From contig JACPRC010000118.1 in NCBI GenBank assembly GCA_016190175.1, positions 1 to 41,375 on the forward strand: DNA of 41,375 nucleotides, read 5' to 3'. The stretch comes from Planctomycetota bacterium. GTDB taxonomy: Bacteria; Planctomycetota; MHYJ01; JACPRB01. Shown here piece by piece: positions 17,934-26,814 of the stretch (its first letter is position 1; the number at the start of each line of letters is the position of its first letter). The translations under genes and the position numbers were made by a program. Below the pieces are notes generated by a model. It was not told the origin of the DNA. It did not search any database and saw nothing but the letters and a program-made list of their open reading frames with translations.

Positions 17934-18059
17934 GGGCAGCCCCGGTCGCCCCCAAGTAAACCCGTTACCTTCCCGTAACATCCCATCCCCGTTCTCCCCC
18001 GCGCCCCGCTTGGCCCGGAGATTGCTCTGCCCCGTGCGGTCGTATGCGGGGAGGCGCAC

Positions 18060-21000
18060 ATGGTCCGGCGAAACAAGGGCGCGGTGCTCATCATCCTCCT
18101 GTCCATCCTCGCGATCCTGGCGTTCCTCGGCGTCGTCTTCGTCGCCATCGCCGCCCAGGAGCGGTCCGTCAGCCGCAACTACGTCGACGCCGTGCGGGCG
18201 CGGCTCGTCGCGCAGTCCGGGATCGAAGACGGGATCCAACGCCTCGACCAGACGCTCGCCCTCGGCGCGGGCGGCTTTCACGGCAAGGAGTGGCGCTACT
18301 ACGGCGACGACCTCCTCGAGACGGGCGACCCGCTCCTGATGTCCGTGCCGCTCGAAGGTGCGCGCAATCCCTCCTACGCCCGCGAGGTCGACGACCATCC
18401 GCTCGCGGGCTCGCCGAAGCCGATGACCGTCAAGGTCGGCGGAAAGCGGATCGGCTTCACCGCCTGCGCCGAGACGGGGACGTACGGCGTCCACGGCGAC
18501 TTCTACTCCCTCCGCGTCCGCGACCTGCAGGGCGCGATCCACGTCAACGACGGCGTGCGCGAACCGGGAGTCGTCGACGCGAACGGCGACGGCGAGATCG
18601 ACTCGCGCGATTCCAGCGTCAGCCAGAACCTGCGGAGGATCCTGAACAACCTCGGGGCGATTCCTTCGGTCGGCGTGGCGGGACTGGGCGACAAGATCGT
18701 CGGGAGCCGGCCGGCGGGCGGCTACCGGACCCTCGACGATCTCCGCGTCGTGCTCGGGAACGAGGCGTTCGAGAAGGTCCGGCCGTTCCTGACGGCGCGG
18801 GCGTGGACGGACCGGGACGTCGCCAATCCCGTCCCGTTGAGCGCGCAGGCTGCGCCGCTCCATCCCGTGAAGTACTTCCGCGGCGACGGGTCGTATCGGT
18901 ACGGACGCAACCGGAACTCGGACGGCGCGCTCGTGGCGACGCCGCTCCTCTTCGCCCCGCCCGGCGCGGACGGGACGCAAAACGCCGTCTTCGGCATGGA
19001 CGAGCTGAACCCGCAGCACATCCAGATCGTGGAGCGCGCCCCGGTCAACGTGAACGTCGCGCCGCGCGAGGTCCTCATCGCGCTCCTCGACGGCCTCAAG
19101 GGGTTCTTCCTCGTCGAGAAACGCGAGAACGACCTGCCGCTCTGGACGAGTGCGTACCAGTGGGTCAACCGCGAACACACGTTCGACACGGCGGGCTCCT
19201 TTCGCGGAGCCGTCGGCTTCCTCTATCAGACGCTTCCGATCGTGGGTCCCGGCTCGCCCGGAGTCGCCGGGATCTCCGCGGAGACGATCGCGGACCATAT
19301 CCTCGCGTGCCGCGAGGCGCGCCCGACGCCGGCCTTCGACTATTCCTCCGTCTGGTGGGGCGGGCCGTTCCGGACGTGGAGGCAGTTCAACGCCTTCTGC
19401 GACAACCTCGTCGCGATCGGGCTCGTCGCCGACGACCGCGAGATCTTCCGCGACTTCGACGGGACCGAGCCCTCGAAGGCCCAGCGCCGCGTCGCGTCGC
19501 AGGCGATCGCCGACGTCCTCAAGGCGAACTTCAACCCGAACCTCCACCTCAACGAGACCAATCCGGACGCCAACCTCTTCACGCTCGTGGACAAGACGGA
19601 CCTGATCGTGAACTCGACGGAGTTCTGTTTTCTCCCGTGCGGCCTTTTCGAGATCGAGTCGATCGGCCGCGTCGTGCGGCCCGTGGGATCGGACGACGCG
19701 TGGACCGCCGGCGACAACGAACCCGTCGCGAAGGCGAAGATGAGGGCCGTGGTGAAGCTCTTCGACGTCCATCGCGAGACGAGCCAGAAGCACTTCGCCG
19801 CGGGCACGGTTTCGCCGCGGGAGGCGCTGCCGTTGAGCGACGGCGACCGCTCGCTCCAGGTCGGGCCCGAGCCCGACCGCGGCAAGGCGCCCGCCGAGAA
19901 CGAATGGGACGGCTGGATCGCGCTGCCCACCGTCGGCGGGACCGGCGGGGCGCTCGTGGGAAAGAGCGAGATGGGGGAGACGCTCCACGGCCACTTCTCC
20001 GGCGACTTCCTGCTGCACTACCATGCGGACGGGATCCGCGACGAGCTCGCGTCGAAGTCCGTTGCGGGCGAGAGCGTGGCGAACCTGCCCGACCGCACGG
20101 AGGCGGGCGCGGGACCGTACGGCGCCAGCGGCGTCCACCGCCTCGCGCGCTCCTTCCGGCTGACGGTGGGCGCGTCGCTCCCGGACCTGAAGCTCCGCGC
20201 GCCGCTCGACCTGCGGATCGACGGCGCGTACTCGGAGCGCCACTCCGCGCCGGCCTACTGGCTGTCGCCGAAGGTCCTGGGCGCCGAGACCGGGACGATG
20301 CAGGGCGTGCTCGCGATGTGGGTCAAGCCGTCGTTCCTCCCGGAGACGTCGGGGAAGCCGCGGATCTGGCTCAACATGGATCGCTCGTGGTCCTCGACGG
20401 ACACCTACATGAACCCGAGCCCGCTCGAACTCGTCTACACGGCCTCGCACGACGCGCCGGCGGGCGTCGCCTCGCCGGGCGAGATGGCGGTGCCCCTCTA
20501 TAACCTCGCGGGGGCGGGCTTCGGGGTCCAGGGGCTGCGCCCCACGTCGCTCGCCTTCGGATACGGGTACAGCGCCTTCACCCGCTACGGTGCCGGCACG
20601 ATCGCGGAGGGCGGCTGCGTCACTCCGTCGCTCAACCACCTCGTCCATCCGCACGCGGCGGCGAAGGAGTCGCTCCTCCGGGGCCACGAGTGGGTGCACG
20701 TCGTCGTGACGTGGAATCCGCGGAACCCGGACGACTGTTCGATCTACGTGGACGGCGCGCTCCAGGCGGGCACGGCGCGCGCATGGTTCTCGCGCTACGT
20801 GCCGGGCAGCAAAGTGGACTGGACCCTCCACGAGGACGGGAGCCGCAACACGCTGAGGCTCGGATCGGTATCCAGGTTCCGCGACGCGAAGGACTGGGGC
20901 TACGCGCGCAACTGGGCGGCCGACGCGACGGTGGACGAGGTCTACCTGTGGAACTCGATCGACCGGCTCGACACGGCGCTCGCGCTCTGGCAGCAGGGCC

Positions 21001-21488
21001 GGTATCGCCGGCCCGCGGCCGCGGGCGAGGGCGTCTTCACCTCGGGCGAGATCGACCTGTCGGCCTCGCCCCGATCGCTGCCCGCGGGATCGGCCGCCGT
21101 GCCGCCCGAGGCGACGGGCGCCGGGCCCTCGGTCGCGGAGGTCGTCTCCTCGCCGTCCGGCGTCCGGATCGTCGGCATCTCGTGGACCTGGTTCGCGGAG
21201 CGCGCGGACGCGAAGGGGAAGGAGATCCTCGTCGATCGCGCGAGCGGGACGGCGCTCCATCCGGAGGTGGGAATCTCGATCGTCTCGGGGGCGGTCGAAC
21301 ACGGCCCGTACTCCGACGCGGGCTTCAGCTCCGTTTCCGGCGCGGAGGGGCCGTTCCGGTACCGGGTGCGCTTCTCGATCCCCGACGCGCAGTTCGACTC
21401 GGTCCTCCTGGCGACCCCGGTCGTGGACGACGTGACCGTTTATTATCGGCGCGCGGGATTGGAACTGGAGTCGTGGGTGGTGGAGTAG
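18060..21488 (+). CDS. GspK-like pseudopilin with C-terminal LamG/concanavalin-like region
   Basis: MVRRNKGAVLIILLSILAILAFLGVVFVAIAAQERSVSRNYVDAVRARLVAQSGIEDGI (prepilin-type N-terminus). GspK-type helix-hairpin-helix segments. LamG-like HEWVHVVVTWNPRNPDDCSIYVDGALQ...DATVDEVYLWN. Confidence 0.75.
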   Translation: MVRRNKGAVLIILLSILAILAFLGVVFVAIAAQERSVSRNYVDAVRARLVAQSGIEDGIQRLDQTLALGAGGFHGKEWRYYGDDLLETGDPLLMSVPLEGARNPSYAREVDDHPLAGSPKPMTVKVGGKRIGFTACAETGTYGVHGDFYSLRVRDLQGAIHVNDGVREPGVVDANGDGEIDSRDSSVSQNLRRILNNLGAIPSVGVAGLGDKIVGSRPAGGYRTLDDLRVVLGNEAFEKVRPFLTARAWTDRDVANPVPLSAQAAPLHPVKYFRGDGSYRYGRNRNSDGALVATPLLFAPPGADGTQNAVFGMDELNPQHIQIVERAPVNVNVAPREVLIALLDGLKGFFLVEKRENDLPLWTSAYQWVNREHTFDTAGSFRGAVGFLYQTLPIVGPGSPGVAGISAETIADHILACREARPTPAFDYSSVWWGGPFRTWRQFNAFCDNLVAIGLVADDREIFRDFDGTEPSKAQRRVASQAIADVLKANFNPNLHLNETNPDANLFTLVDKTDLIVNSTEFCFLPCGLFEIESIGRVVRPVGSDDAWTAGDNEPVAKAKMRAVVKLFDVHRETSQKHFAAGTVSPREALPLSDGDRSLQVGPEPDRGKAPAENEWDGWIALPTVGGTGGALVGKSEMGETLHGHFSGDFLLHYHADGIRDELASKSVAGESVANLPDRTEAGAGPYGASGVHRLARSFRLTVGASLPDLKLRAPLDLRIDGAYSERHSAPAYWLSPKVLGAETGTMQGVLAMWVKPSFLPETSGKPRIWLNMDRSWSSTDTYMNPSPLELVYTASHDAPAGVASPGEMAVPLYNLAGAGFGVQGLRPTSLAFGYGYSAFTRYGAGTIAEGGCVTPSLNHLVHPHAAAKESLLRGHEWVHVVVTWNPRNPDDCSIYVDGALQAGTARAWFSRYVPGSKVDWTLHEDGSRNTLRLGSVSRFRDAKDWGYARNWAADATVDEVYLWNSIDRLDTALALWQQGRYRRPAAAGEGVFTSGEIDLSASPRSLPAGSAAVPPEATGAGPSVAEVVSSPSGVRIVGISWTWFAERADAKGKEILVDRASGTALHPEVGISIVSGAVEHGPYSDAGFSSVSGAEGPFRYRVRFSIPDAQFDSVLLATPVVDDVTVYYRRAGLELESWVVE

Positions 21489-21491
21489 ACG

Positions 21492-22502
21492 ATGATTCAA
21501 GCGCTTCTTGCCGTTCTCTTGCAGGATGAGCCGACGCTCCGGCCCGGGGAGCCGAAGGTCGCGAAACAGGACGCCCGATGGGCGGTCGTGCTGCCGCTGG
21601 AGGCGGATCTCCCGGACGGCACGGTCGTCCGGGCACGAGTCCGGCCGGTGCTCCTCCGGTTCCGCGAGGAGCGCATGGAATTGGAATGGGCGGAGTCCGA
21701 GCGAGGCGCGTCGCGGCGGTCCGTGTCGGTGAGCGGCGGGAAGGCGGAGTTGCGCCTCGTCGTCCCCGCGCTCCGCAGGATCGTCGTCGCCTGGGCGGTG
21801 GAGGGGGCGTCGGCCCGCCGCACGCACGTTCTGGGGCCGCTCGATGAACGCATGCGCGTCTTTCGCGACGGGTACGAGAGGCCGTCGAAGCTCCGCGCGC
21901 GGCTGCTGGAGATCCTGAAGCAGTTGGAGCCGATCGAGAAGTCCGGGCGCGGCGCGGCCGGCGTCGCGGCGGCCCTCGACGACTTCCTCGATCGCTGCGC
22001 GCGCGAGCCGGCGTTCCCGGCGACCGTGGGTCATCTTGAAGCGGTGGCGGGCGACGCGGCGACGTTCGTCTCGTGGCTGACGAGGCGCAAGGCCGGCGCG
22101 GACGCTCCGGCCGGCGATCCGGCGCGATCGGATGGCGTTGAAGGGGAGGCGCCGTCGGGGCGCCGCGACAACCGCGACATGGGGCGCGAGTCGTCGGCGG
22201 CGTTGCGGAAGCGGCTCGACTGCGTCCCGGCGCTCCTGCGTGCGGAGGCGCTGCTGGCGCTGGATGCGGAAGCGGTCGAGGCGATCGAACGCGCGCTCGC
22301 GGGCGCCGCGGTCGACGCGCGCGGGCTGCGCGAGTCGCTCGACTTCCTGGATCGCGCCTTCGAGCGGGAAGGCGTTCCGGCGGAGCGGGCGGCGCACCTG
22401 CGGCGGGCCGTCGCGGCGCTGGCGGACGGGGACGGGGAGGCTCTCAAGAAGGCGCGGGAAGAGGTGAAGGGGAGGGAGGGAGCGGACGCGCGGGTGAGAT
22501 GA
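21492..22502 (+). CDS. Hypothetical protein
   Basis: Starts 3 nt after the preceding stop, same strand, full-length ORF. Confidence 0.6.
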   Translation: MIQALLAVLLQDEPTLRPGEPKVAKQDARWAVVLPLEADLPDGTVVRARVRPVLLRFREERMELEWAESERGASRRSVSVSGGKAELRLVVPALRRIVVAWAVEGASARRTHVLGPLDERMRVFRDGYERPSKLRARLLEILKQLEPIEKSGRGAAGVAAALDDFLDRCAREPAFPATVGHLEAVAGDAATFVSWLTRRKAGADAPAGDPARSDGVEGEAPSGRRDNRDMGRESSAALRKRLDCVPALLRAEALLALDAEAVEAIERALAGAAVDARGLRESLDFLDRAFEREGVPAERAAHLRRAVAALADGDGEALKKAREEVKGREGADARVR

Positions 22503-22549
22503 ACCCGGGTCGCGTCACCGCCCCAGGATCGCGCCGAGGCTCGCGAGCG

Positions 22550-22578
22550 TTGATCGACGTTTCCCCGCCCGGTATCAT
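22550..22578 (+). promoter_or_regulatory. Sigma70-like promoter for the nucleotidyltransferase gene
   Basis: TTGATC (22550-22555), N17, TATCAT (22573-22578). Confidence 0.55.
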
Positions 22579-22598
22579 GCGGGGGAAGGGAGCCGCCG

Positions 22599-22901
22599 AT
22601 GACGTATCACGGCATCGAGATCCCGCGCGATGCCATCGCGGGATTCTGCCGACTCTGCCATATCCGCAGGCTCGCGCTCTTCGGCTCCATCCTCAGGGAC
22701 GACTTCCGGCCGGACAGCGACATTGACGTGCTCGTGGAGTTCGAGCCGGGGCACCTGCCGGGCTTGGCGTTCTTCGAACTGGAGCAACGGTTGGCCGGGA
22801 TCCTCGGGCGCAAGGTGGATCTCAACACGCCGGGCTTTCTGAGTCCTTCCTTTCGCGACGACGTCTTGCGCGAGGCGCAATTGCAATATGCCGCAGGATA
22901 G
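22599..22901 (+). CDS. MNT-family nucleotidyltransferase (MntA-like antitoxin)
   Basis: [27 protein letters not shown]: GSxxR and DSDxD motifs; C-terminal [16 protein letters not shown]. Confidence 0.9.
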   Translation: MTYHGIEIPRDAIAGFCRLCHIRRLALFGSILRDDFRPDSDIDVLVEFEPGHLPGLAFFELEQRLAGILGRKVDLNTPGFLSPSFRDDVLREAQLQYAAG

Positions 22902-23019
22902 GAACCTCGTCCGGCTGAGACACATGCTGGATCATGCAAGGGATGGCGCTTGCAGGTCCCCTATGGCGTTGACGGGGAGATGCGGCATTCCGCCAGGAAG
23001 TCGCACGAGCTGCACTTGA
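22888..23019 (+). pseudogene. Truncated HepT/HEPN toxin remnant
   Basis: [20 protein letters not shown] resembles the start of HepT/DUF86. It overlaps the MNT stop by 14 nt and then degenerates (ACRSPMALTGRCG...) with a stop after 43 aa. Confidence 0.65.
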
Positions 23020-23605
23020 TGGCCTTCGGTGGCCAGGGGCGCATACCGCCCGCGACGAGACGCCCCCACTTCTCCATCTGCTCCTCCACGTACGCGCGAT
23101 CCGTCTTCTCGGTTGCGGAGATCATCTCTTGCTCCTCGCGCAGCCAGATATCGTACCGTACCTTGGGCCGACCAAAGAGGTAGCCGTAGATCTGGACCTG
23201 GAGTCGCGCGACGGGTTTCTCGAACTTCACCCAGAACTCCTTCGCACAACTCTTGAATTCGTAGGCAAGTCGGGATGTGAGCCCGTCGGGTTGCGCCAGG
23301 ATCAGCGAGTTCCTCCACTTGAAGACGCGGCGCTCCGTGGGGTAGTTCCTTGCGTGCCGCTCCTCGTCGTCGAGGGTGCCGTCAAAGTGGTCGGCGGATC
23401 GAACTGAACGAGCCGGGCGTCCGGTGCGCCGCGGAATGGATACTCGCCAGTTCGGGACCTTCATCACTTCCTTGATGGCGCTCTTGATCGTAGGCGTTTC
23501 CTTGCGCATCTTGAAGATCGCGGACTGATGGCACCACAGTAGCTTCGCGATGGTGGCGACATTCCAGAAGAAAGGGCGCGGTCGCGCCGTCGTCTCGTGA
23601 CGCAT
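22961..23605 (-). CDS. PD-(D/E)XK nuclease-like protein (RecB/Cas4-like)
   Basis: LAQPDGLTSRLAYEFKSCAKEFW (D...EFK), then QVQIYGYLFGRP and C-terminal IKCSSCDFLAEC cysteine cluster. Confidence 0.65.
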   Translation of the reverse strand: MRHETTARPRPFFWNVATIAKLLWCHQSAIFKMRKETPTIKSAIKEVMKVPNWRVSIPRRTGRPARSVRSADHFDGTLDDEERHARNYPTERRVFKWRNSLILAQPDGLTSRLAYEFKSCAKEFWVKFEKPVARLQVQIYGYLFGRPKVRYDIWLREEQEMISATEKTDRAYVEEQMEKWGRLVAGGMRPWPPKAIKCSSCDFLAECRISPSTP

Positions 23606-23619
23606 GGATGCCTCCCGCC

Positions 23620-25104
23620 CTACCTCCCCACGTGCTCCATCGCCCGCAGCGACAGCTCGTGCATCGTGCCCGGCATGAGCCCCAGGAGGATCGTGAGGAA
23701 CGCCGCCGTCGCCACCGCCGCGCCCACCGCCATGTCCCCCTTCTGCGACGGCTCCTCCAGCGGGTCCTTCATGTACATGTACACGACGACCCGCAGATAA
23801 TAGTAGACCGAGACGATCGACATGAGGATGCCGATCAGCGCCAGTACATAGTGGCCCTCCTGGATCGCCGCGCGGAAGAGCATGAACTTGCCGGCGAAGC
23901 CCGCCGTCGGCGGGATCCCCGCGAGCGACAGGAGGAACAGCGTCATCGCCGCCGCCGTCCACGGCTTGCGGCGCGCGACGCCCGCGAAGTCGAAGAGGTC
24001 CTCCGCGTCGTGCCACTCCGGCGCGCGCGCGCCCGGGAAGCTCACCTCGCGTCCGAGGTAGGCGAGCGTCGCGAAGGCGCCGAACGTCATGAAGGTGTAG
24101 ACGAAGAGATAGAAGATCGCCGCGCCCGCCGCCGCGTGACTCGTCTTCAGCGCCGCGAGGCCCAGGAGCACGTACCCCGCGTGCGCGATGCTGGAGTAGG
24201 CGAGCATCCGCTTCACGCTCCGCTGCGGGACGGCCATGAGGTTTCCCACGATCATCGTCGCCGCCGCCAGGCCCCACACCATCCCGCCCCACTGGGCGGA
24301 CTGCGCGGGCAGCCCCGCGACGCAGACGCGCACGAGCGCGCCGAACGCGGCCGCCTTCACCGCGACCGACATGAAGGCCGTCACCGGCGTCGGAGCCCCT
24401 TCGTAGACGTCCGGCACCCACATGTGGAAGGGGACCGCGCCGACCTTGAAGGCGAACCCGACGAGGAGGAGCCCCATCCCCAGGAGTGCCATCGGCGTCG
24501 CCTCGCGCAGACGCACCGCGATCTCCGCGAGCTGGACCGACCCCGTGGCGCCGTAGAGGAACGCCATTCCGTAGAGAAGGAAGCCGCTGGCGAACGCGCC
24601 CGTCACGAAGTACTTCATCGCCGCCTCGCCCGAGCGCGGCTGCCGGCGCGTGATCCCGGTCAGCACGTAGACACAGAGCGACAGGATCTCGATCATGAGG
24701 AAGATCATGATCAGGTTCACGCTCTGCACCAGCAGGATCATCCCGGCCGCCGCGAGGAGGACGATCGCGTAGAACTCGCCCGCGTGGACCTTGCGGCGCC
24801 GCATGTCCTCGCCCGACATCGTGACGAGGAGCGCCGTGGCCGCGAGGATCGCGAGCGAGAGGTAGACCGAGAGCTCGTCCAGCACCACCGATCCGAAGAA
24901 GCCGCGCACGGGCGGCATGCCCTCGCCGAGCCGCCGGAAGCAGATATAGAGCGCCGCGCCGATCCCCGTGTACGAGACGATCTCCAGCGGCGCCTTCGAC
25001 GCGTCCTTCGGGAGCAGCATATCCACGAGGACGACGAGGAACGCCGCGCCTATGACCGCGAGCGCGGGCGAGATGGAGATCCAGTCGACCCACGTGATGT
25101 TCAC
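23620..25104 (-). CDS. nuoN: NADH-quinone oxidoreductase subunit N
   Basis: Antiporter-like membrane protein (MKYFVTGAFASGFLLYGMAFLYG...FKVGAVPFHMWVPDVYEGAPTPVTAFMSV). GTG start overlaps the nuoM stop. Confidence 0.95.
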   Translation of the reverse strand: MNITWVDWISISPALAVIGAAFLVVLVDMLLPKDASKAPLEIVSYTGIGAALYICFRRLGEGMPPVRGFFGSVVLDELSVYLSLAILAATALLVTMSGEDMRRRKVHAGEFYAIVLLAAAGMILLVQSVNLIMIFLMIEILSLCVYVLTGITRRQPRSGEAAMKYFVTGAFASGFLLYGMAFLYGATGSVQLAEIAVRLREATPMALLGMGLLLVGFAFKVGAVPFHMWVPDVYEGAPTPVTAFMSVAVKAAAFGALVRVCVAGLPAQSAQWGGMVWGLAAATMIVGNLMAVPQRSVKRMLAYSSIAHAGYVLLGLAALKTSHAAAGAAIFYLFVYTFMTFGAFATLAYLGREVSFPGARAPEWHDAEDLFDFAGVARRKPWTAAAMTLFLLSLAGIPPTAGFAGKFMLFRAAIQEGHYVLALIGILMSIVSVYYYLRVVVYMYMKDPLEEPSQKGDMAVGAAVATAAFLTILLGLMPGTMHELSLRAMEHVGR

Positions 25105-26633
25105 GGCCTCACTCCGATCAGGCGGCCGGCATCGCCGGGTCTCTTCAGCATCCGCACGTAGGCCTCCACGGGCTTCTCGGTCCTCGACAGGACGATGTTC
25201 GGGAGCACGCCGAGCGCGAAGATGAGGACGATCAGCGGCGCGAAGTACCCGAATTCGAGCGCTCCGATGTCGCGGACCTTCTCGTGCTTCGGGACGGAAA
25301 CCGGCCCGAAGAAGACGACGCGGTAGGTCCGCAGGAGGTAGAGCGCGCCGAGGACCACGCCGGTGCCGCCCACCGCGGCGGCGAAGGCGTGCCGCTGGAA
25401 GGTCCCGAGCAGGACGAGGAACTCGCCCACGAACCCGTTCGTGCCGGGCAGTCCGGCGGAGGAGAGCGCGACGATCATGAAGATCGCGGCGAAGCGAGGC
25501 GTCACCTTGGCGAGGCCGCCGAAATCGTCCACGCCGCGGAGATGGGTCTCGTGATAGAGGTACCCGACGAGCAGGAAGAGCGCGCCGGTAGAGATCCCGT
25601 GGTTGACCATCTGGAGCACGGCCCCCTGCGCGGCGGAGGCGGTGCCCGCGAAGAGGCCGAGCATCACGAAGCCCAGGTGGCTCACGCTGGAGTAGGCGAT
25701 GAGTTTCTTGATGTCGGCCTGCGCCAGCGCCATGAGCGCGCCGTACACGATCCCGATCACGGAGAGCGCGATGATGAGCGGCGTGAAGCGGATCGCGGCG
25801 TCCGGGAAGAACGGCACCGCGAACCGGATGAAGCCGTACGCCCCCATCTTCAAGAGCACGCCCGCGAGGAGGACGGAGCCTGCGGTCGGCGCCTCGACGT
25901 GCGCGTCGGGGAGCCAGGTGTGGAAAGGAAACATAGGAACTTTGATCGCGAACGAGACCGCGAAGGCGAGGAAGAGGACCGCCTGGGCCGTGCGCGCGAG
26001 GCCGAGCTGGTAGGGGAGGATCTGCTGGAGCCGCGCGATGTCGAACGTCGGCTCGCCGAACCGGTGGGAGAGGATGTAGCAGTACACGATCGCGCCGAAC
26101 ATGAGGAGGCTGCCGAAGATCGTGTACACGATGAACTTGACCGCCGCGTACACCCGCCGCGGCCCGCCCCAGACCCCGATGATGAGGTACATCGGGATGA
26201 GCATGACCTCCCAGAAGACGTAGAAGAGGAAGAGGTCCGCCGCCGCGAAGACCCCCATCATCCCGGTCTCGAGGAAGAGTATCGAGACGAAGAACTCCTT
26301 CACGCGATCGTGGATCGAGTTCCACGACGCCAGGATCGCCAGCGGCGTCAGGACCGCCGTGAGCACGACCATCGCCAGGCTGATCCCGTCGATCCCGAGG
26401 TGGTAGCGGACGTGGTAGGCGGGGATCCACGCGTGGTTTTCGACGAACTGCATCCCGGCGGCGTCGGCCTTGAAGGCGGCGAAGACGAGGAGGGAGAGCG
26501 CAAGGACGATCCCGGAGACGGCGAGGGCGACCCATTTCGTCAGCTCGCCCTTCGGGTCGCGCGCGAAGGCGGCGAGCAGCGCGGCGGCGGCCGGAAGGAA
26601 CGTGATGAGCGTGAGGTAAGGAAAGCTAGCCAT
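25101..26633 (-). CDS. nuoM: NADH-quinone oxidoreductase subunit M
   Basis: FYVFWEVMLIPMYLIIGVWGG...VKVPMFPFHTWLPDAHVEAPTAGSVLLAGVLLKMGAYGFIRF. Confidence 0.96.
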   Translation of the reverse strand: MASFPYLTLITFLPAAAALLAAFARDPKGELTKWVALAVSGIVLALSLLVFAAFKADAAGMQFVENHAWIPAYHVRYHLGIDGISLAMVVLTAVLTPLAILASWNSIHDRVKEFFVSILFLETGMMGVFAAADLFLFYVFWEVMLIPMYLIIGVWGGPRRVYAAVKFIVYTIFGSLLMFGAIVYCYILSHRFGEPTFDIARLQQILPYQLGLARTAQAVLFLAFAVSFAIKVPMFPFHTWLPDAHVEAPTAGSVLLAGVLLKMGAYGFIRFAVPFFPDAAIRFTPLIIALSVIGIVYGALMALAQADIKKLIAYSSVSHLGFVMLGLFAGTASAAQGAVLQMVNHGISTGALFLLVGYLYHETHLRGVDDFGGLAKVTPRFAAIFMIVALSSAGLPGTNGFVGEFLVLLGTFQRHAFAAAVGGTGVVLGALYLLRTYRVVFFGPVSVPKHEKVRDIGALEFGYFAPLIVLIFALGVLPNIVLSRTEKPVEAYVRMLKRPGDAGRLIGVRP

Positions 26634-26735
26634 GAGTCAATCCCGAGTTCGATGGCGAAACGCGTTCAAGGCGCCGTGCGGCGGCGGGCGATGCGATGTC
26701 GGATTCCCTCCTTCGCCCTGCGGGCTCCGGCGGGC

Positions 26736-26791
26736 AAGCCGGATGCCGGATGGCGGCACGAGCCCACACCCCGGCATCCGACATCCGGCCT
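26736..26791. repeat. Palindrome with 7-nt periodic arms (ATGCCGG-type) between nuoL and nuoM
   Basis: AAGCCGG|ATGCCGG|ATGGCGG ... CCGGCAT|CCGACAT|CCGGCCT. Confidence 0.8.
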
Positions 26792-26814
26792 CCCGCTTCG
26801 GTCCCCGATCCGAT

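Noticed and set aside
17658-22397. 1579-aa minus-strand ORF opposite the GspK-like gene
   Set aside because: Low-complexity R/D/E/V-rich shadow translation of a high-GC gene. Only the terminal segment (17658-17894) is a credible protein.
22961-23605. Genuine cas4 of a CRISPR-Cas locus
   Set aside because: No cas1, cas2 or repeat array nearby; only generic PD-(D/E)XK features can be supported.
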